From assembly GCA_903822175.1 (NCBI GenBank), contig CAIJOB010000015.1, forward strand, positions 62,001 to 126,000: a DNA stretch of 64,000 nt. Direction: 5' to 3'. This DNA comes from an uncultured Alphaproteobacteria bacterium (GTDB lineage Bacteria > Pseudomonadota > Alphaproteobacteria > Caulobacterales > Caulobacteraceae). Below are positions 26,699 to 36,523 of the stretch, piece by piece. Every line of letters starts with the position of its first letter. The first letter of the stretch is position 1. Both the position numbers and the translations under genes were made by a program. The notes beneath the pieces were generated by a model that saw nothing but the letters and a program-made list of their open reading frames with translations, had not been told where the DNA came from and did no database searches.

Positions 26699-28690
26699 AT
26701 GACGCCATCCGAGTGGCCGCTGCGATTTGTACCGCGCCGGTCGCCGCCCCTGTGGCGGGCGACGCTGATCACCGTCGCCGCCTTCGTGGGCGCCATGGTG
26801 ATCCGCGGCCTGCTGCTGGGCTGGGACCAGGCCGCCGGGCTTTCCGCCACCTATTTCCCGGCCTTCATCATCGCCACTCTCTACGCGGGTCCGCGCTTCG
26901 GCTGGATCTCGTGGGTCGGCGTCATGGTGTTGGGCTGGTTCGGCCCGAACGCGGTGATTTCGACGCTTTCCCGCGAGGCCGTGCTCGCGCAGTTCGGCGT
27001 CTCTGGCGCGGCGACCGTGCTGGTGGCCCAGGGCCTGCGCGAGGCCCTGCTGCGGCTCGACGAGTCCATAGCCGCCGAGGCCAAGGTGCAGGCCAACCTG
27101 ATCGCCACCGAGCAACGCTTCCGCACGCTGGCCGACAGCGCGCCGGTGCTGATGTGGGTGTCGAAGATGGACGGCAGCCGCGAGTTCGTGAACCGCGCCT
27201 ATCTCGACTTCCTCGGCCTCGACTACGACAGCGCCATGCGCTTCGACTGGCGCGCGCTGATTCATCCCGACGACCTGGACCGGATGGCCGCCGAGGAAGC
27301 CGCCAGCACGGTGAGCGGCGGCGACTTCATCTGGGAGGCGCGCTACCGCCGCGCCAATGGCGAGTATCCCTGGATCCGCTCGGTCTCGCAGCGGAGGTTC
27401 CTGCCGAGCGGCGAGCTCTCCGGCTACATCGGGGTCGGCTACGACATCTCCGACTCCAAGCGCGCCCAGGCGGACCTCACCCGGATCAACGACCTCCTGG
27501 CCGAGCGGGTGCAGGCGGCGCTCAGCGAACGCGACGTGGCAGAGGCCGCCCTGCGCCGCGCGCAGAAGATGGAGGCGGTGGGTCAGCTCACCGGCGGCGT
27601 GGCGCATGACTTCAACAACCTGCTGACCGTGATCATCGGCGCGCTCGACCTGATGCAGCGCCACCCGGGCGACGCGGCCAGGCGCGAGCGGATGATCGAG
27701 GCGGCGCAGGGCGCTGCCCGGCGCGGGGAACGGCTGACCCAGCAACTGCTGGCCTTCTCCCGCCGCCAGGCCCTGAAGCCGGAGCTGATCAGCGTCGACG
27801 AGGTGCTGGCCGAGAGCGAACCCCTGCTGCGCCGCGCGGTGGGCGAGGCGGTGACCCTGACGCTGACGCTGGGCACGGGCGGCGCGATCAGCAGCATCGA
27901 CCCCAGCCAGTTCGAAGCGGCGGTGATGAACCTAGTGGTCAACGCCCGCGACGCCACCCCACAGGGCGGCGGCATCCGGGTCGAGACTCACAGCTGCACG
28001 CTGGCGGCCGGCGAAGCCGAGGATGCGCCTGCCGGCGACTACCTCTGCGTCGCGGTGCATGACACCGGCGAGGGCATGGACGCCGACGTCGCGGCCCGCG
28101 TCTTCGAGCCGTTCTTCACCACCAAGGAGACGGGGCGCGGCACGGGGCTGGGCCTGAGCCAGGTCTATGGCTTCGCGCGCCAGAGCGGAGGCGCGGTGAC
28201 CGTGGAGACCGCGCCCGGCAAGGGGGCCACGTTGCGCATCTACCTGCCGCTGGCCGCGGCGGGCGCCGCGCGCGCCGTCGCGACGAGCGAGCCGGCTCTG
28301 TCGGACCACGGGCCGGCGCGTCGCATCCTGCTGGTCGAGGACGACGCCAGCGTCGGCGAAATGGTCGAGGCCATGCTCGCCGACCTCGGCCACGAGGTGC
28401 TGCGCGCCGAGGCCGCCGCGCCGGCGCTCGACATCCTGGAGGCGCCCGGCCGCATCGACCTGATGCTGACCGACCTGATCATGCCGGGCGGCATGGACGG
28501 GGTGCAGCTGGCGCATGCCGCGGTCGCGCTGCGGCCCGGACTGCCGGTGATCCTGACCTCCGGCTACACCGGCGACACCCTGGGCGCGGCGGCAGAGGCC
28601 CCTTGGCCGCTCCTCGCCAAGCCCTACCCCGCCGAGGCGCTCGCCGCGATCATCGACGCGGTGATGGGCAAGACGTCAGCCACGGCCTGA
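26699..28690 (+). CDS. PAS-containing hybrid sensor histidine kinase
   Basis: A 663-residue membrane kinase. Residues 20-115 hold about four hydrophobic segments of the DUF4118/MASE-like type (WRATLITVAAFVGAMVI, ATYFPAFIIATLYAG, WVGVMVLGWFG). A PAS domain with PAC follows at about 140-255 (FRTLADSAPVLMWVSKMDG, EARYRRANGEYPWIRSVSQR), then HisKA with His303 in GGVAHDFNNLLTVI, HATPase (NLVVNARDAT, GRGTGLGLSQVYGF) and a receiver with Asp592 in LMLTDLIMPGG. Such kinases with a fused receiver often feed a phosphorelay or control by the receiver itself; no output regulator is adjacent. The ATG at 26699 lies 238 bp from the divergent SleB gene's likely signal. Confidence 0.93.
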   Translation: MTPSEWPLRFVPRRSPPLWRATLITVAAFVGAMVIRGLLLGWDQAAGLSATYFPAFIIATLYAGPRFGWISWVGVMVLGWFGPNAVISTLSREAVLAQFGVSGAATVLVAQGLREALLRLDESIAAEAKVQANLIATEQRFRTLADSAPVLMWVSKMDGSREFVNRAYLDFLGLDYDSAMRFDWRALIHPDDLDRMAAEEAASTVSGGDFIWEARYRRANGEYPWIRSVSQRRFLPSGELSGYIGVGYDISDSKRAQADLTRINDLLAERVQAALSERDVAEAALRRAQKMEAVGQLTGGVAHDFNNLLTVIIGALDLMQRHPGDAARRERMIEAAQGAARRGERLTQQLLAFSRRQALKPELISVDEVLAESEPLLRRAVGEAVTLTLTLGTGGAISSIDPSQFEAAVMNLVVNARDATPQGGGIRVETHSCTLAAGEAEDAPAGDYLCVAVHDTGEGMDADVAARVFEPFFTTKETGRGTGLGLSQVYGFARQSGGAVTVETAPGKGATLRIYLPLAAAGAARAVATSEPALSDHGPARRILLVEDDASVGEMVEAMLADLGHEVLRAEAAAPALDILEAPGRIDLMLTDLIMPGGMDGVQLAHAAVALRPGLPVILTSGYTGDTLGAAAEAPWPLLAKPYPAEALAAIIDAVMGKTSATA

Positions 28691-28723
28691 GGCCCTTCAA
28701 GACCGCCTGTCACTGTTCGTGAC

Positions 28724-28751
28724 TTGCGCCGGTCGAAGATCGGTCTATATG
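28724..28751 (+). promoter_or_regulatory. Candidate promoter of nadABC
   Basis: TTGCGC (28724-28729) and TATATG (28746-28751) are 16 bp apart. Transcription would begin near 28758, just ahead of the first operator. The arrangement of promoter, operator, hairpin and second operator is described in the finding on this leader. Confidence 0.45.
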
Positions 28752-28763
28752 TAGCTGACGCTT

Positions 28764-28780
28764 TTGCTCGGATTGAGCAT
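28764..28780. promoter_or_regulatory. Operator 1 of nadABC leader
   Basis: A 17-bp imperfect dyad, TTGCTCG-gat-TGAGCAT, matching operator 2 at 14 of 17 positions. It begins a few bases downstream of the predicted transcription start. The motif resembles what I remember for NadQ-type NAD regulators of alphaproteobacteria; this is recollection, not a database match. Confidence 0.6.
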
Positions 28781-28794
28781 AAGCTGCAGCATAG

Positions 28795-28829
28795 AACGCC
28801 AGCGAGACAGAACCTTGTCTGGCGTTTTT
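28795..28829 (+). terminator. Terminator-like hairpin in the nadA leader
   Basis: AACGCCA (28795-28801) pairs with TGGCGTT (28820-28826) and an inner GACA/TGTC pair extends the stem, with one four-base bulge; TTT follows. It lies between the two operators, 45 bp upstream of nadA. It may end the upstream kinase transcript or act as an attenuator on the nad transcript. Confidence 0.6.
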
Positions 28830-28842
28830 CTAGGCCGATGAA

Positions 28843-28859
28843 ATGCTCATTTTGAGCAT
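28843..28859. promoter_or_regulatory. Operator 2 of nadABC leader, perfect dyad
   Basis: ATGCTCA-ttt-TGAGCAT is a perfect 17-bp palindrome immediately ahead of the nadA ribosome binding site (AGGAGG at 28861-28866). Binding here would block initiation or an alternative promoter. Confidence 0.7.
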
Positions 28860-28871
28860 AAGGAGGCTCCG

Positions 28872-29957
28872 ATGGCCGCCGATGGGTTTCAGTTCGCCTT
28901 CACGCCAGACGTGGAGACACAGACCGCGCCGATCTGGGAGAAGGTCCGCCGACACGTCACGCCGATGGAATGGCGCGCCCAGGCGCCGCTGATCGCCGCG
29001 ATCAACCGGCTGAAGGTTGAGAAGGACGCGGTGATCCTGGCGCACAACTACATGTCGCCCGAGATCTTCCACGGGGTCGGCGACTATGTGGGCGACAGCC
29101 TGGGCCTGGCCAAGGAAGCCGCCCGGTCGAAGGCGAAGGTGATCGTCCAAGCGGGCGTCCACTTCATGGCCGAGACCTCCAAGATCCTGTCGCCCGACAA
29201 GACCGTGCTGATCCCCGACCTGCGCGCCGGCTGTTCCCTCGCCGCCTCGATCACCGGCGCCGATGTGCGGCTGATCAAGCAGCGCTATCCGGGCGTGCCG
29301 GTGGTGACCTACGTCAACACCACCGCCGAGGTGAAGGCCGAGACCGACATCTGCTGCACCAGCGCCAACGCCGTGCAGGTGGTCGAAGAGGCCGCGCGGA
29401 TGTGGGGCACAGACCGGGTGATCCTGATCCCCGACGAATTCCTCGCCCGCAACGTGGCGCGCCAGACGGACATCAAGATCATCGCCTGGCAGGGCCGCTG
29501 CGAGGTGCACGAGCGCTTCACTGCCGCCGACATCCTGGAGATCAAGGCCGCCTATCCGGGCGCCGAGGTCCTGGCGCACCCAGAATGCCCGGCGGAGGTG
29601 CTGGAGGTGGCCGATTTCGCGGGCTCGACGCAGGCGATGAACGACTATGTGCTGACGCGGAAGCCCAAGCGGGTGGTGCTGATCACCGAGTGCTCGATGG
29701 CCGACAACATGGCCGCCGACGCGGTCGACACCGAGTTCGTGCGGCCCTGCGTGCTTTGCCCGCACATGCAGCGGATCACGCTGGAGAACATCTACGACGC
29801 CCTGCTGCACGGCCGCCATGAAGTCACGGTCGACCCCGCCATCGCCGAGCGGGCGCGGCTGGCGGTGCAGCGGATGATCGACCTGCCGCCGCCCGCCGTT
29901 CCGGCCCGCTATGACCTGGTCAAGGCGCGCCACCACGTGGATGTGGAGCTGATCTGA
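28872..29957 (+). CDS. nadA: Quinolinate synthase A
   Basis: The 361-residue enzyme condenses iminoaspartate with dihydroxyacetone phosphate to quinolinate, using a [4Fe-4S] cluster. The three cluster Cys are recognisable: in DLRAGCSLA, in [11 protein letters not shown] and in [14 protein letters not shown]. Other family motifs are [23 protein letters not shown] and MAETSKIL. The ATG at 28872 is preceded by AGGAGG at ideal spacing. The stop overlaps the nadB start as TGATG, so the operon is coupled. Two palindromic operators upstream imply repression by NAD status. Confidence 0.97.
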   Translation: MAADGFQFAFTPDVETQTAPIWEKVRRHVTPMEWRAQAPLIAAINRLKVEKDAVILAHNYMSPEIFHGVGDYVGDSLGLAKEAARSKAKVIVQAGVHFMAETSKILSPDKTVLIPDLRAGCSLAASITGADVRLIKQRYPGVPVVTYVNTTAEVKAETDICCTSANAVQVVEEAARMWGTDRVILIPDEFLARNVARQTDIKIIAWQGRCEVHERFTAADILEIKAAYPGAEVLAHPECPAEVLEVADFAGSTQAMNDYVLTRKPKRVVLITECSMADNMAADAVDTEFVRPCVLCPHMQRITLENIYDALLHGRHEVTVDPAIAERARLAVQRMIDLPPPAVPARYDLVKARHHVDVELI

Positions 29958-31486
29958 TGAGCCGGCTCGTCCATGATGGCGTGCTGGTGGTGGGCGCAGG
30001 TCTGGCCGGGCTTTCGGCGGCCCTCGCCGCCGCGCCGCGCAAGGTGCTGGTGCTGACCGATGCGCCGCTCAGCGAGGGCTGTTCGTCGGCCTGGGCGCAG
30101 GGCGGGATGGCCGCCGCGCTCTCCGACGGGGACAGCGCGCAGCAGCACGCCGCCGACACCGTGGCCGCCGGCGCGGGCCTCGTGGACACAGCCATGGCGC
30201 GGCTGCTGACCGACGAAGGCCCCGCGGCGGTCCGCGCGCTGGCGGTGCTCGGCGCGCCCTTCGACCGCACCGCCGATGGCGGCTTCGCCCAGGGCCTGGA
30301 GGCGGCCCACTCACGGCCCCGCGTGGCGCGGGTGAAGGGTGATCAGGCCGGGGCCGCCATCATGGCCGCGATCATCGAAGCTGTGCTGGCTGCGCCGCAC
30401 ATCGAAGTCCGCGCCGGCCATCGCCTGCGCGGCTTGCTGCAGGACGCCGAGGGCCGGGTGCGCGGCGTGATCGCCGAGGTGGCCGGCGCCCTCGTCGAGA
30501 TCACCGCGTCCGCGACGATCCTGGCGACCGGCGGGGTGGGCGGGCTCTACGCCATCACCACCACGCCGGCCGAGCTGAAGGGTGAAGGCCTGGGCTTGGC
30601 CGCCCTGGCCGGCGCACTGATCGCCGACCCGGAGTTCGTGCAGTTCCACCCCACGGCCATCGACATCGGCCGCGATCCCGCGCCGCTGGCGACTGAAGCC
30701 CTGCGCGGCGAGGGCGCGGTGCTGGTGGGCGCCGACGGCGAGCGGTTCATGACCCGCTACCACCCCGACGCCGAGCTCGCGCCACGCGACGTGGTGGCCC
30801 GGGCGATCCACGCCGAGCGCGAGACAGGCCGTGGCGCGTTCCTGGACGCCCGCCAAGCGGTCGGCGACCACTTCTCCGACGAGTTCCCGGCGGTGTTCGC
30901 GGCCTGTATGTCGGCGGGTGTCGATCCGCGCATTCAGCCGATCCCGGTCGCGCCAGCCTGCCACTACCACATGGGCGGAATCGCCACGGACGGCGAAGGG
31001 CGCACCTCGCTCGCCGGCCTCTACGCCGCCGGCGAGTGCGCCTCGACGGGTGTGCATGGGGCCAATCGCCTGGCGTCGAACTCCCTGCTTGAGGCTGCTG
31101 TGTTCGGCGCGCGCGCCGGCCACGCGGCGGCTCAGGAGGCCGAGCCCGCGCCGGCGCGCCTCGTGCGCCTGCTGACGCCCGACCTGCCCGACGCCGCAGT
31201 CCAGACCCTGCGCCAGGCCATGAGCCGCGACGCGGGCGTAATCCGCGACGCCGACGGCCTGCTGCGCCTGCTGGAGGTGATCGAGGACCTGGAGGCGCGC
31301 CACGGCCGCACCGCCGCGCTCGCCGCCGCGCGCCTGGTCGCCGCCAGCGCTCTGGCCCGCACCGAAAGCCGCGGCGGCCACTACCGCGCCGACGCCACCC
31401 GCACCGACGTCGAGCCCCGCCGGACCTTCGTCCGCTGGGCTGACCTGCTGCCCGCCGCCCACAGTTGGAAGTACGCCGCCGAATGA
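29957..31486 (+). CDS. nadB: L-aspartate oxidase
   Basis: The 509-residue flavoenzyme oxidises L-aspartate to iminoaspartate for NadA. The FAD-binding motif is GAGLAGLSAALAAA at residues 11-24; the substrate region SSAWAQGGMAAALSDGD and the fumarate-reductase-like HYHMGGIATD, then GLYAAGECASTGVHGANRLASNSLLEA, are all present. The C-terminal helical domain (residues 390-500) ends with the conserved RGGHYRAD element. Length is typical. It shares an A with the nadA stop codon and is followed 10 bp later by nadC. Confidence 0.97.
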   Translation: MSRLVHDGVLVVGAGLAGLSAALAAAPRKVLVLTDAPLSEGCSSAWAQGGMAAALSDGDSAQQHAADTVAAGAGLVDTAMARLLTDEGPAAVRALAVLGAPFDRTADGGFAQGLEAAHSRPRVARVKGDQAGAAIMAAIIEAVLAAPHIEVRAGHRLRGLLQDAEGRVRGVIAEVAGALVEITASATILATGGVGGLYAITTTPAELKGEGLGLAALAGALIADPEFVQFHPTAIDIGRDPAPLATEALRGEGAVLVGADGERFMTRYHPDAELAPRDVVARAIHAERETGRGAFLDARQAVGDHFSDEFPAVFAACMSAGVDPRIQPIPVAPACHYHMGGIATDGEGRTSLAGLYAAGECASTGVHGANRLASNSLLEAAVFGARAGHAAAQEAEPAPARLVRLLTPDLPDAAVQTLRQAMSRDAGVIRDADGLLRLLEVIEDLEARHGRTAALAAARLVAASALARTESRGGHYRADATRTDVEPRRTFVRWADLLPAAHSWKYAAE

Positions 31487-31496
31487 CTGAGCCCCA

Positions 31497-32342
<846 letters not shown>

Positions 32343-32344
32343 GG

Positions 32345-32455
32345 CCTCCTCTCCCCGGAGCGCAGCGACAGAGGGAGAGGATCGAGGAGAGGGAAAGGCG
32401 GCCGCTCCGCCCTCTCCCTACCCTCTCCCTCTCGGCTTTGCCGGGGGAGAGGAGG
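32345..32455. repeat. Long palindromic intergenic element behind nadC
   Basis: CCTCCTCTCCCCGG at 32345-32358 is complementary to 32441-32455 with one extra base, and the interior has nested complementary CTCTCCC/GGGAGAG blocks, so the whole 111 bp can fold into one long stem. It begins two bases after the nadC stop. Confidence 0.8.
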
Positions 32456-32525
32456 TTGACGTCGGGGCGCGCTTGCCCCCTGCGCGGCCCCAGTCCACCG
32501 TGACGCCAATCAGGGAGACACGACC

Positions 32526-33983
32526 ATGAACGCGGCCACGAAGATCGAGCCGGGGACCGAGGCCCAGCGGATGGCCGAGGTGCTGCGCCGCCAGAAGGCC
32601 GCGCACATCCGCGACGGCGCGCCTACCGCCGAGCAGCGGATCGAGCGCATCGACCGGGCCATCGGGACCCTGATCAAGCACGAGCGGGCCATCGTCGCGG
32701 CGCTCACCCAGGACTTTGGCGCCCGCGCCGAAGCGGTCAGCGGCATCACTGACGTCGGCGCGTCGCTCGGGCCGATGAAGCACGCCAAGGCGCATCTGAA
32801 GACCTGGATGAAGACCGAGAAGCGCAAGACGACGCCGGCGATCCTGGGCTTCCTGGGCGCCAAGGCCGAGGTCCGCTTCCAGCCTAAGGGAACCATCGGG
32901 ATCATCAGCCCCTGGAATTTCCCGGTGAACCTGACCTTCGCGCCGCTGGCCGGCGTGCTGGCGGCGGGCAACCGGGCGATGATCAAGCCGTCGGAATTTA
33001 CGCCGGCCACCTCGCAGCTGATGGCCCAGATGTTCGCCGAGGTCTTCGACGAGGAAGAGATCGCGGTCTTCCCGGGCGGGCCGGAGGTCGGCCAAGCCTT
33101 CTCCGAGCTTCCCTTCGATCACCTGGTGTTCACGGGCGCGACCTCGGTCGCGCGCCACGTCATGAAGGCCGCCGCCGCCAACCTCGTGCCGGTCACCCTG
33201 GAGCTGGGCGGCAAGAGCCCGGTGATCCTGGGGCGGTCCGCCGACTACGCGACCAGCGCCGGGCGGATCATGGCCGGCAAGACGATGAACGCCGGGCAGA
33301 TCTGCCTGGCGCCCGACTACGTCATGGCCCCCGCCGATCAGGTGGCGACCTTCGTCAAGGAAGCCTCGGCGGCGGTGACGGCCATGTTCCCGACCATCAA
33401 GGATAACCCCGACTACACGGCGGTGATCGCGGAACGGCACTACGAGCGGATCAAGGGCTACGTCGATGACGCCCGCGCCAAGGGCGCCGAGATCATCGAG
33501 ATCAATCCGGCCGGCGAGGACTTCAGCCAGCAGGAGCACCGGAAAATCCCGCCGACCCTGATCCTCAATCCGACCGACGACATGAAGGTGATGCAGGAGG
33601 AGATCTTCGGCCCCGTCCTGCCGGTGCTGACCTACAAGACCGTCGACGAGGCGATCGCCTATGTGAACGCCCACGACCGGCCGCTCGGCCTCTACTACTT
33701 CGGCGACGACGCGGCGGAGGAGGCCAAGGTGCTGACCGGGACCACCTCAGGCGGGGTGACGGTCAATGACGTGATTTTCCATGTGGCCATGGAGGACCTG
33801 CCGTTCGGTGGCGTGGGCCCCTCGGGCATGGGCAGCTATCACGGCGTCGACGGCTTCCGCGAGTTCAGCCACCGCAAGTCCGTCTACCGGCAGCTCAAGA
33901 AGGACCTGGGGCCGATGAAGGCCCTGCGCCCGCCCTATGGCGCGGGCGTGAAGGCCTTCCTGGCCGGGCAGCTCAAGCCTTAG
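32526..33983 (+). CDS. Coniferyl aldehyde dehydrogenase-like enzyme
   Basis: A 485-residue NAD(P)-dependent aldehyde dehydrogenase. Cofactor region GTIGIISPWNFPVNLTF, active-site Glu in LELGGKSPVI, nucleophile Cys in MNAGQICLAPDY and the C-terminal PFGGVGPSGMGSYHG are all in place. The IC-LAPDY wording and lack of an N-terminal transit-like extension match the subgroup annotated as coniferyl aldehyde dehydrogenase (CalB), which also takes aliphatic aldehydes; the physiological substrate is open. The ATG at 32526 has GGGAG nine bases upstream. The gene is alone on its strand here and faces an exporter gene convergently, nine bases apart. Confidence 0.92.
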   Translation: MNAATKIEPGTEAQRMAEVLRRQKAAHIRDGAPTAEQRIERIDRAIGTLIKHERAIVAALTQDFGARAEAVSGITDVGASLGPMKHAKAHLKTWMKTEKRKTTPAILGFLGAKAEVRFQPKGTIGIISPWNFPVNLTFAPLAGVLAAGNRAMIKPSEFTPATSQLMAQMFAEVFDEEEIAVFPGGPEVGQAFSELPFDHLVFTGATSVARHVMKAAAANLVPVTLELGGKSPVILGRSADYATSAGRIMAGKTMNAGQICLAPDYVMAPADQVATFVKEASAAVTAMFPTIKDNPDYTAVIAERHYERIKGYVDDARAKGAEIIEINPAGEDFSQQEHRKIPPTLILNPTDDMKVMQEEIFGPVLPVLTYKTVDEAIAYVNAHDRPLGLYYFGDDAAEEAKVLTGTTSGGVTVNDVIFHVAMEDLPFGGVGPSGMGSYHGVDGFREFSHRKSVYRQLKKDLGPMKALRPPYGAGVKAFLAGQLKP

Positions 33984-33992
33984 TTCGCGCCG

Positions 33993-35609
33993 CTAGAGGT
34001 GCGCCTCGGCGGGGATCACCGTGTCATCGCCGTCAGGGTGTTCTTTCTTCGACGCCTGGGCGCCCATCGGGTTGCGGTCGCGCATCGGCAGGTTGGGGAT
34101 CAGCAGCGTCACCAGCAGGGCGACGGCCACCACATAGAGCCCAAGCGCGAAGACGTTGGTGATCGCGTCGGAGATGATCACCTTGATGAAGGTCGGCAGC
34201 ACCGGGGCGGCCCCGGCGTGCGCCGCGCCACCCATGGCCCGCAGCTTGCCGACGTCCACGCCCGGCATGATCTTGCCGAGGCCCGAGTTGAGGTTGGCGG
34301 TCAGGAAGGTGCCGAAGATCGCCACCCCCATGGTCGAGCCGATCTGGCGGAAGAACTGGCTGGAGCTGGTCACCACGCCGAGCTTCTCCGGCGGCATGGC
34401 GTTCTGGATGACCAGGCCGAACATGCTCTGACCGGGTCCAAGCCCGATCCCCAGCACCAGCATCCGCCAGGCGAGGTCGAGCCGCGAGGTGTCGGCGTGC
34501 ATGCGGCTGAGCAGCCAGATGCCGGCGAAGGTCACGAACAGGCCACCGATCATCATCGCCCGGTACTTGCCGGTCTTGCTGACCAGCTGGCCCGAGAGGA
34601 TCGAGGAGCCGAAAAGGCCGACCATCAGCGGCAGTTGCGCCAGCCCGCTGGTGGTCGCCGCCACGCCCTGCCCCAGCTGCTGGAACAGCGGCAGGAAGGC
34701 CACCGTACTCATGAAAGACATGGAGACCAGGAAGCCCGCCAGGTTGGCGGTGGTGAAGGTCCGGTTCTTGAACAGCTCCAGCGGCAGGATCGGGTCCGAG
34801 GCAAAGCGTTCGTTGAAGATGTAGAGCAGCAGGCCTAGCGCCGAGCCGCCGAACAGCCCGATCTCGGTCAGCGAGGTCCAGGGATACTGGTGGCCGCCGA
34901 AAGTCAGGGCCAGCAGCAGCGGCACCACCGTGGCGATGATCAGGGCCGCGCCGATGAAGTCGATCTTGCCCTTCGCCTGGTGGCTCATCTTCGGCATCTT
35001 CACCAGGATCATGAACAGCGACAGGACCGAGAGCGGCAGGTTCAGGTAGAAAACCCAGCGCCAGCCGGCGATCACATGGCCCGCCAGACTCACTGTCCCG
35101 TGGTCGGTGAAATAGCCCCCGATCAGCGGGCCGATGGTGCTGGAGAGCCCGAACACCGCCCCGAACATGCCGCCGATCTTGCCCCGCTCGCGCGGCGGAT
35201 AGAGGTCGCCGATGATCGCAAACGCGGTCGTGAACAGCGCCCCGCCGCCGATCCCCTGGATGGCGCGGAAGACGATCAGCTGCACCATCCCGCCGCCGAT
35301 CAGCGGCATCGGCCCGAACTCGCCGGACAGACCCGAGAGCCAGGAGCCCGCGAGGAAGATCAGGATGCCGGCCAGCAGCACGGGCTTGCGCCCAAAGAGG
35401 TCGCCGAGCTTGCCCCAGATCGGCACCATCACCGTCGACGATAGCAGATAGGCCGTGGTCACCCAGCTGTAGAGCGCCAGGCCGTTCAGCTCGGAGATGA
35501 TCCGCGGCATGGCGGTCGCCACGATCGTCTGATCAAGCGCCGACAGCAGGAACACGATCGCCACGCCCCACAGGGTGACGCGTTTTTCCGTCTCAGTGAA
35601 TTCCGCCAC
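33993..35609 (-). CDS. DHA2-family MFS multidrug exporter
   Basis: A 538-residue proton-driven exporter with about 14 hydrophobic helices, the size of EmrB/QacA proteins. Motif A is seen in [14 protein letters not shown], the first helix has the DHA2 signature [13 protein letters not shown], and motif C-like sequence is [11 protein letters not shown] region onward. It would move hydrophobic or cationic compounds out of the cytoplasm. The start is GTG at 35609 with a GGGGGCGG site five bases upstream. No EmrA-type adaptor gene is adjacent. A short TACGGT direct repeat/dyad about 45 bp upstream looks like a TetR- or MarR-type operator. Confidence 0.92.
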   Translation of the reverse strand: MAEFTETEKRVTLWGVAIVFLLSALDQTIVATAMPRIISELNGLALYSWVTTAYLLSSTVMVPIWGKLGDLFGRKPVLLAGILIFLAGSWLSGLSGEFGPMPLIGGGMVQLIVFRAIQGIGGGALFTTAFAIIGDLYPPRERGKIGGMFGAVFGLSSTIGPLIGGYFTDHGTVSLAGHVIAGWRWVFYLNLPLSVLSLFMILVKMPKMSHQAKGKIDFIGAALIIATVVPLLLALTFGGHQYPWTSLTEIGLFGGSALGLLLYIFNERFASDPILPLELFKNRTFTTANLAGFLVSMSFMSTVAFLPLFQQLGQGVAATTSGLAQLPLMVGLFGSSILSGQLVSKTGKYRAMMIGGLFVTFAGIWLLSRMHADTSRLDLAWRMLVLGIGLGPGQSMFGLVIQNAMPPEKLGVVTSSSQFFRQIGSTMGVAIFGTFLTANLNSGLGKIMPGVDVGKLRAMGGAAHAGAAPVLPTFIKVIISDAITNVFALGLYVVAVALLVTLLIPNLPMRDRNPMGAQASKKEHPDGDDTVIPAEAHL

Positions 35610-35650
35610 AGCCGCCCCCGAACCCCGAATCCCCAGACCTCATAAACTAG

Positions 35651-35664
35651 GTACGGTGTACGGT
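35651..35664. promoter_or_regulatory. Candidate repressor operator ahead of the exporter gene
   Basis: GTAC-ggt-GTAC (35651-35661) overlaps a direct repeat of TACGGT (35652-35657 and 35659-35664). The site is 42 bp upstream of the exporter start on the minus strand, where a promoter is expected. No repressor gene is adjacent. Confidence 0.4.
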
Positions 35665-35690
35665 ATTACAAGCCACGGTGTCGCAGGGGG

Positions 35691-35841
35691 CGTTCCCTCC
35701 CCCGTTCCGAGGAGGGTGGCGAGGCGAAGCCGAGACGGGTGGGCAACTATGGGCCGAAGTGCTGAGCCAGCACCCTGGCCCGCACTTCCCCACCCTGACG
35801 GCTTCGCCGTCTGTCCCTCCCCGGAACGGCGAGGGCAGAAC
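35691..35841. repeat. Family-A palindromic element, copy 1
   Basis: The 150-bp element starts CGTTCCCTCC, has complementary ends around GAGGAGGGTGGCGAGGCG and CCACCCTGACGGC, and a central TGCTGAGCCAGCA hairpin. It is similar along its length to the copy at 58965-59112 (shared blocks include GAGACGGGTGGG, TGGGCCG and CTTCCCCACCC). It ends exactly at the stop of the PEBP gene. Confidence 0.8.
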
Positions 35842-36498
35842 TTACTGCTTCGCCGGCGGCGCCGCGGGTCTGGGCGCGGGCGGCGGCGCGTTGGGATCGG
35901 CGATGCCGTGGCCGACGACTTCGCCGCTGGCCAGCACGTGGCCTTCCATGGCCTTGGTGATCGCGGCGTAGTCGCTCTTGCCCTCGTCGGGGATGGTGGT
36001 GTCGAGCGCGAAGATCTCGAAGTGGTAGTCGTCGCCAGGGCCGGGCGGCGTGCGCGGGCCAGTGTAGGGCTTGGACGCGCCCATGTAGTTGGGACCGTAG
36101 GCCGAGCCGGCCGGGTTGGCCGTGGGCGCCATGCCCGCGTCGAGCTTGGTCACGCTGGCCGGGATGTTGATCAGGGTGGAGTGCAGGATCGGCGCGCCGC
36201 GCAGGATCAGCGTGCTGTCCTGCATGATCAGAATGTAGGACGTCGTCCCCTTCGGGCCCTTGGTCCACTGCAGGCCCGGGAAGGTGTTGGTCCGGTACTG
36301 GGTGTTCTCGAAGGGGATTTGCTCGCCGCTCTTGAAGGCGGGCGTGGTGACGGTGAGCTTGGCCTTGGCCGGCATAAGGTCGAGCGCGGTGCGCGCCTCG
36401 GCGTCGCCGGGGTTCGAGCGGTGCACCTGGGCCATCGCGGGCGCGGCGACGAGGCTGAGCACAGCGGCAGCGGCCGCCAGGCGGATGGGCATGTTCAT
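35842..36498 (-). CDS. Exported YbhB/YbcL-type PEBP-family protein
   Basis: The 218-residue product has a Sec signal (MNMPIRLAAAAAVLSLVAAPAMA) and a phosphatidylethanolamine-binding-protein fold: TVTTPAFKSGEQIPFENTQY, PGLQWTKGPKGTTSYILIMQDSTL and the ligand-site region YMGASKPYTGPRTPPGPGDDYHFEIFALD, written here in pieces. Bacterial members are annotated as Raf kinase inhibitor-like but their role is unclear. The C-terminus is Pro/Ala rich. The gene follows the sorbosone dehydrogenase-like gene by 25 bp on the same strand, so the two probably form an operon. Confidence 0.88.
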   Translation of the reverse strand: MNMPIRLAAAAAVLSLVAAPAMAQVHRSNPGDAEARTALDLMPAKAKLTVTTPAFKSGEQIPFENTQYRTNTFPGLQWTKGPKGTTSYILIMQDSTLILRGAPILHSTLINIPASVTKLDAGMAPTANPAGSAYGPNYMGASKPYTGPRTPPGPGDDYHFEIFALDTTIPDEGKSDYAAITKAMEGHVLASGEVVGHGIADPNAPPPAPRPAAPPAKQ

Positions 36499-36523
36499 CG
36501 GTCTCTCTCCCTAGTTCTTGTTG

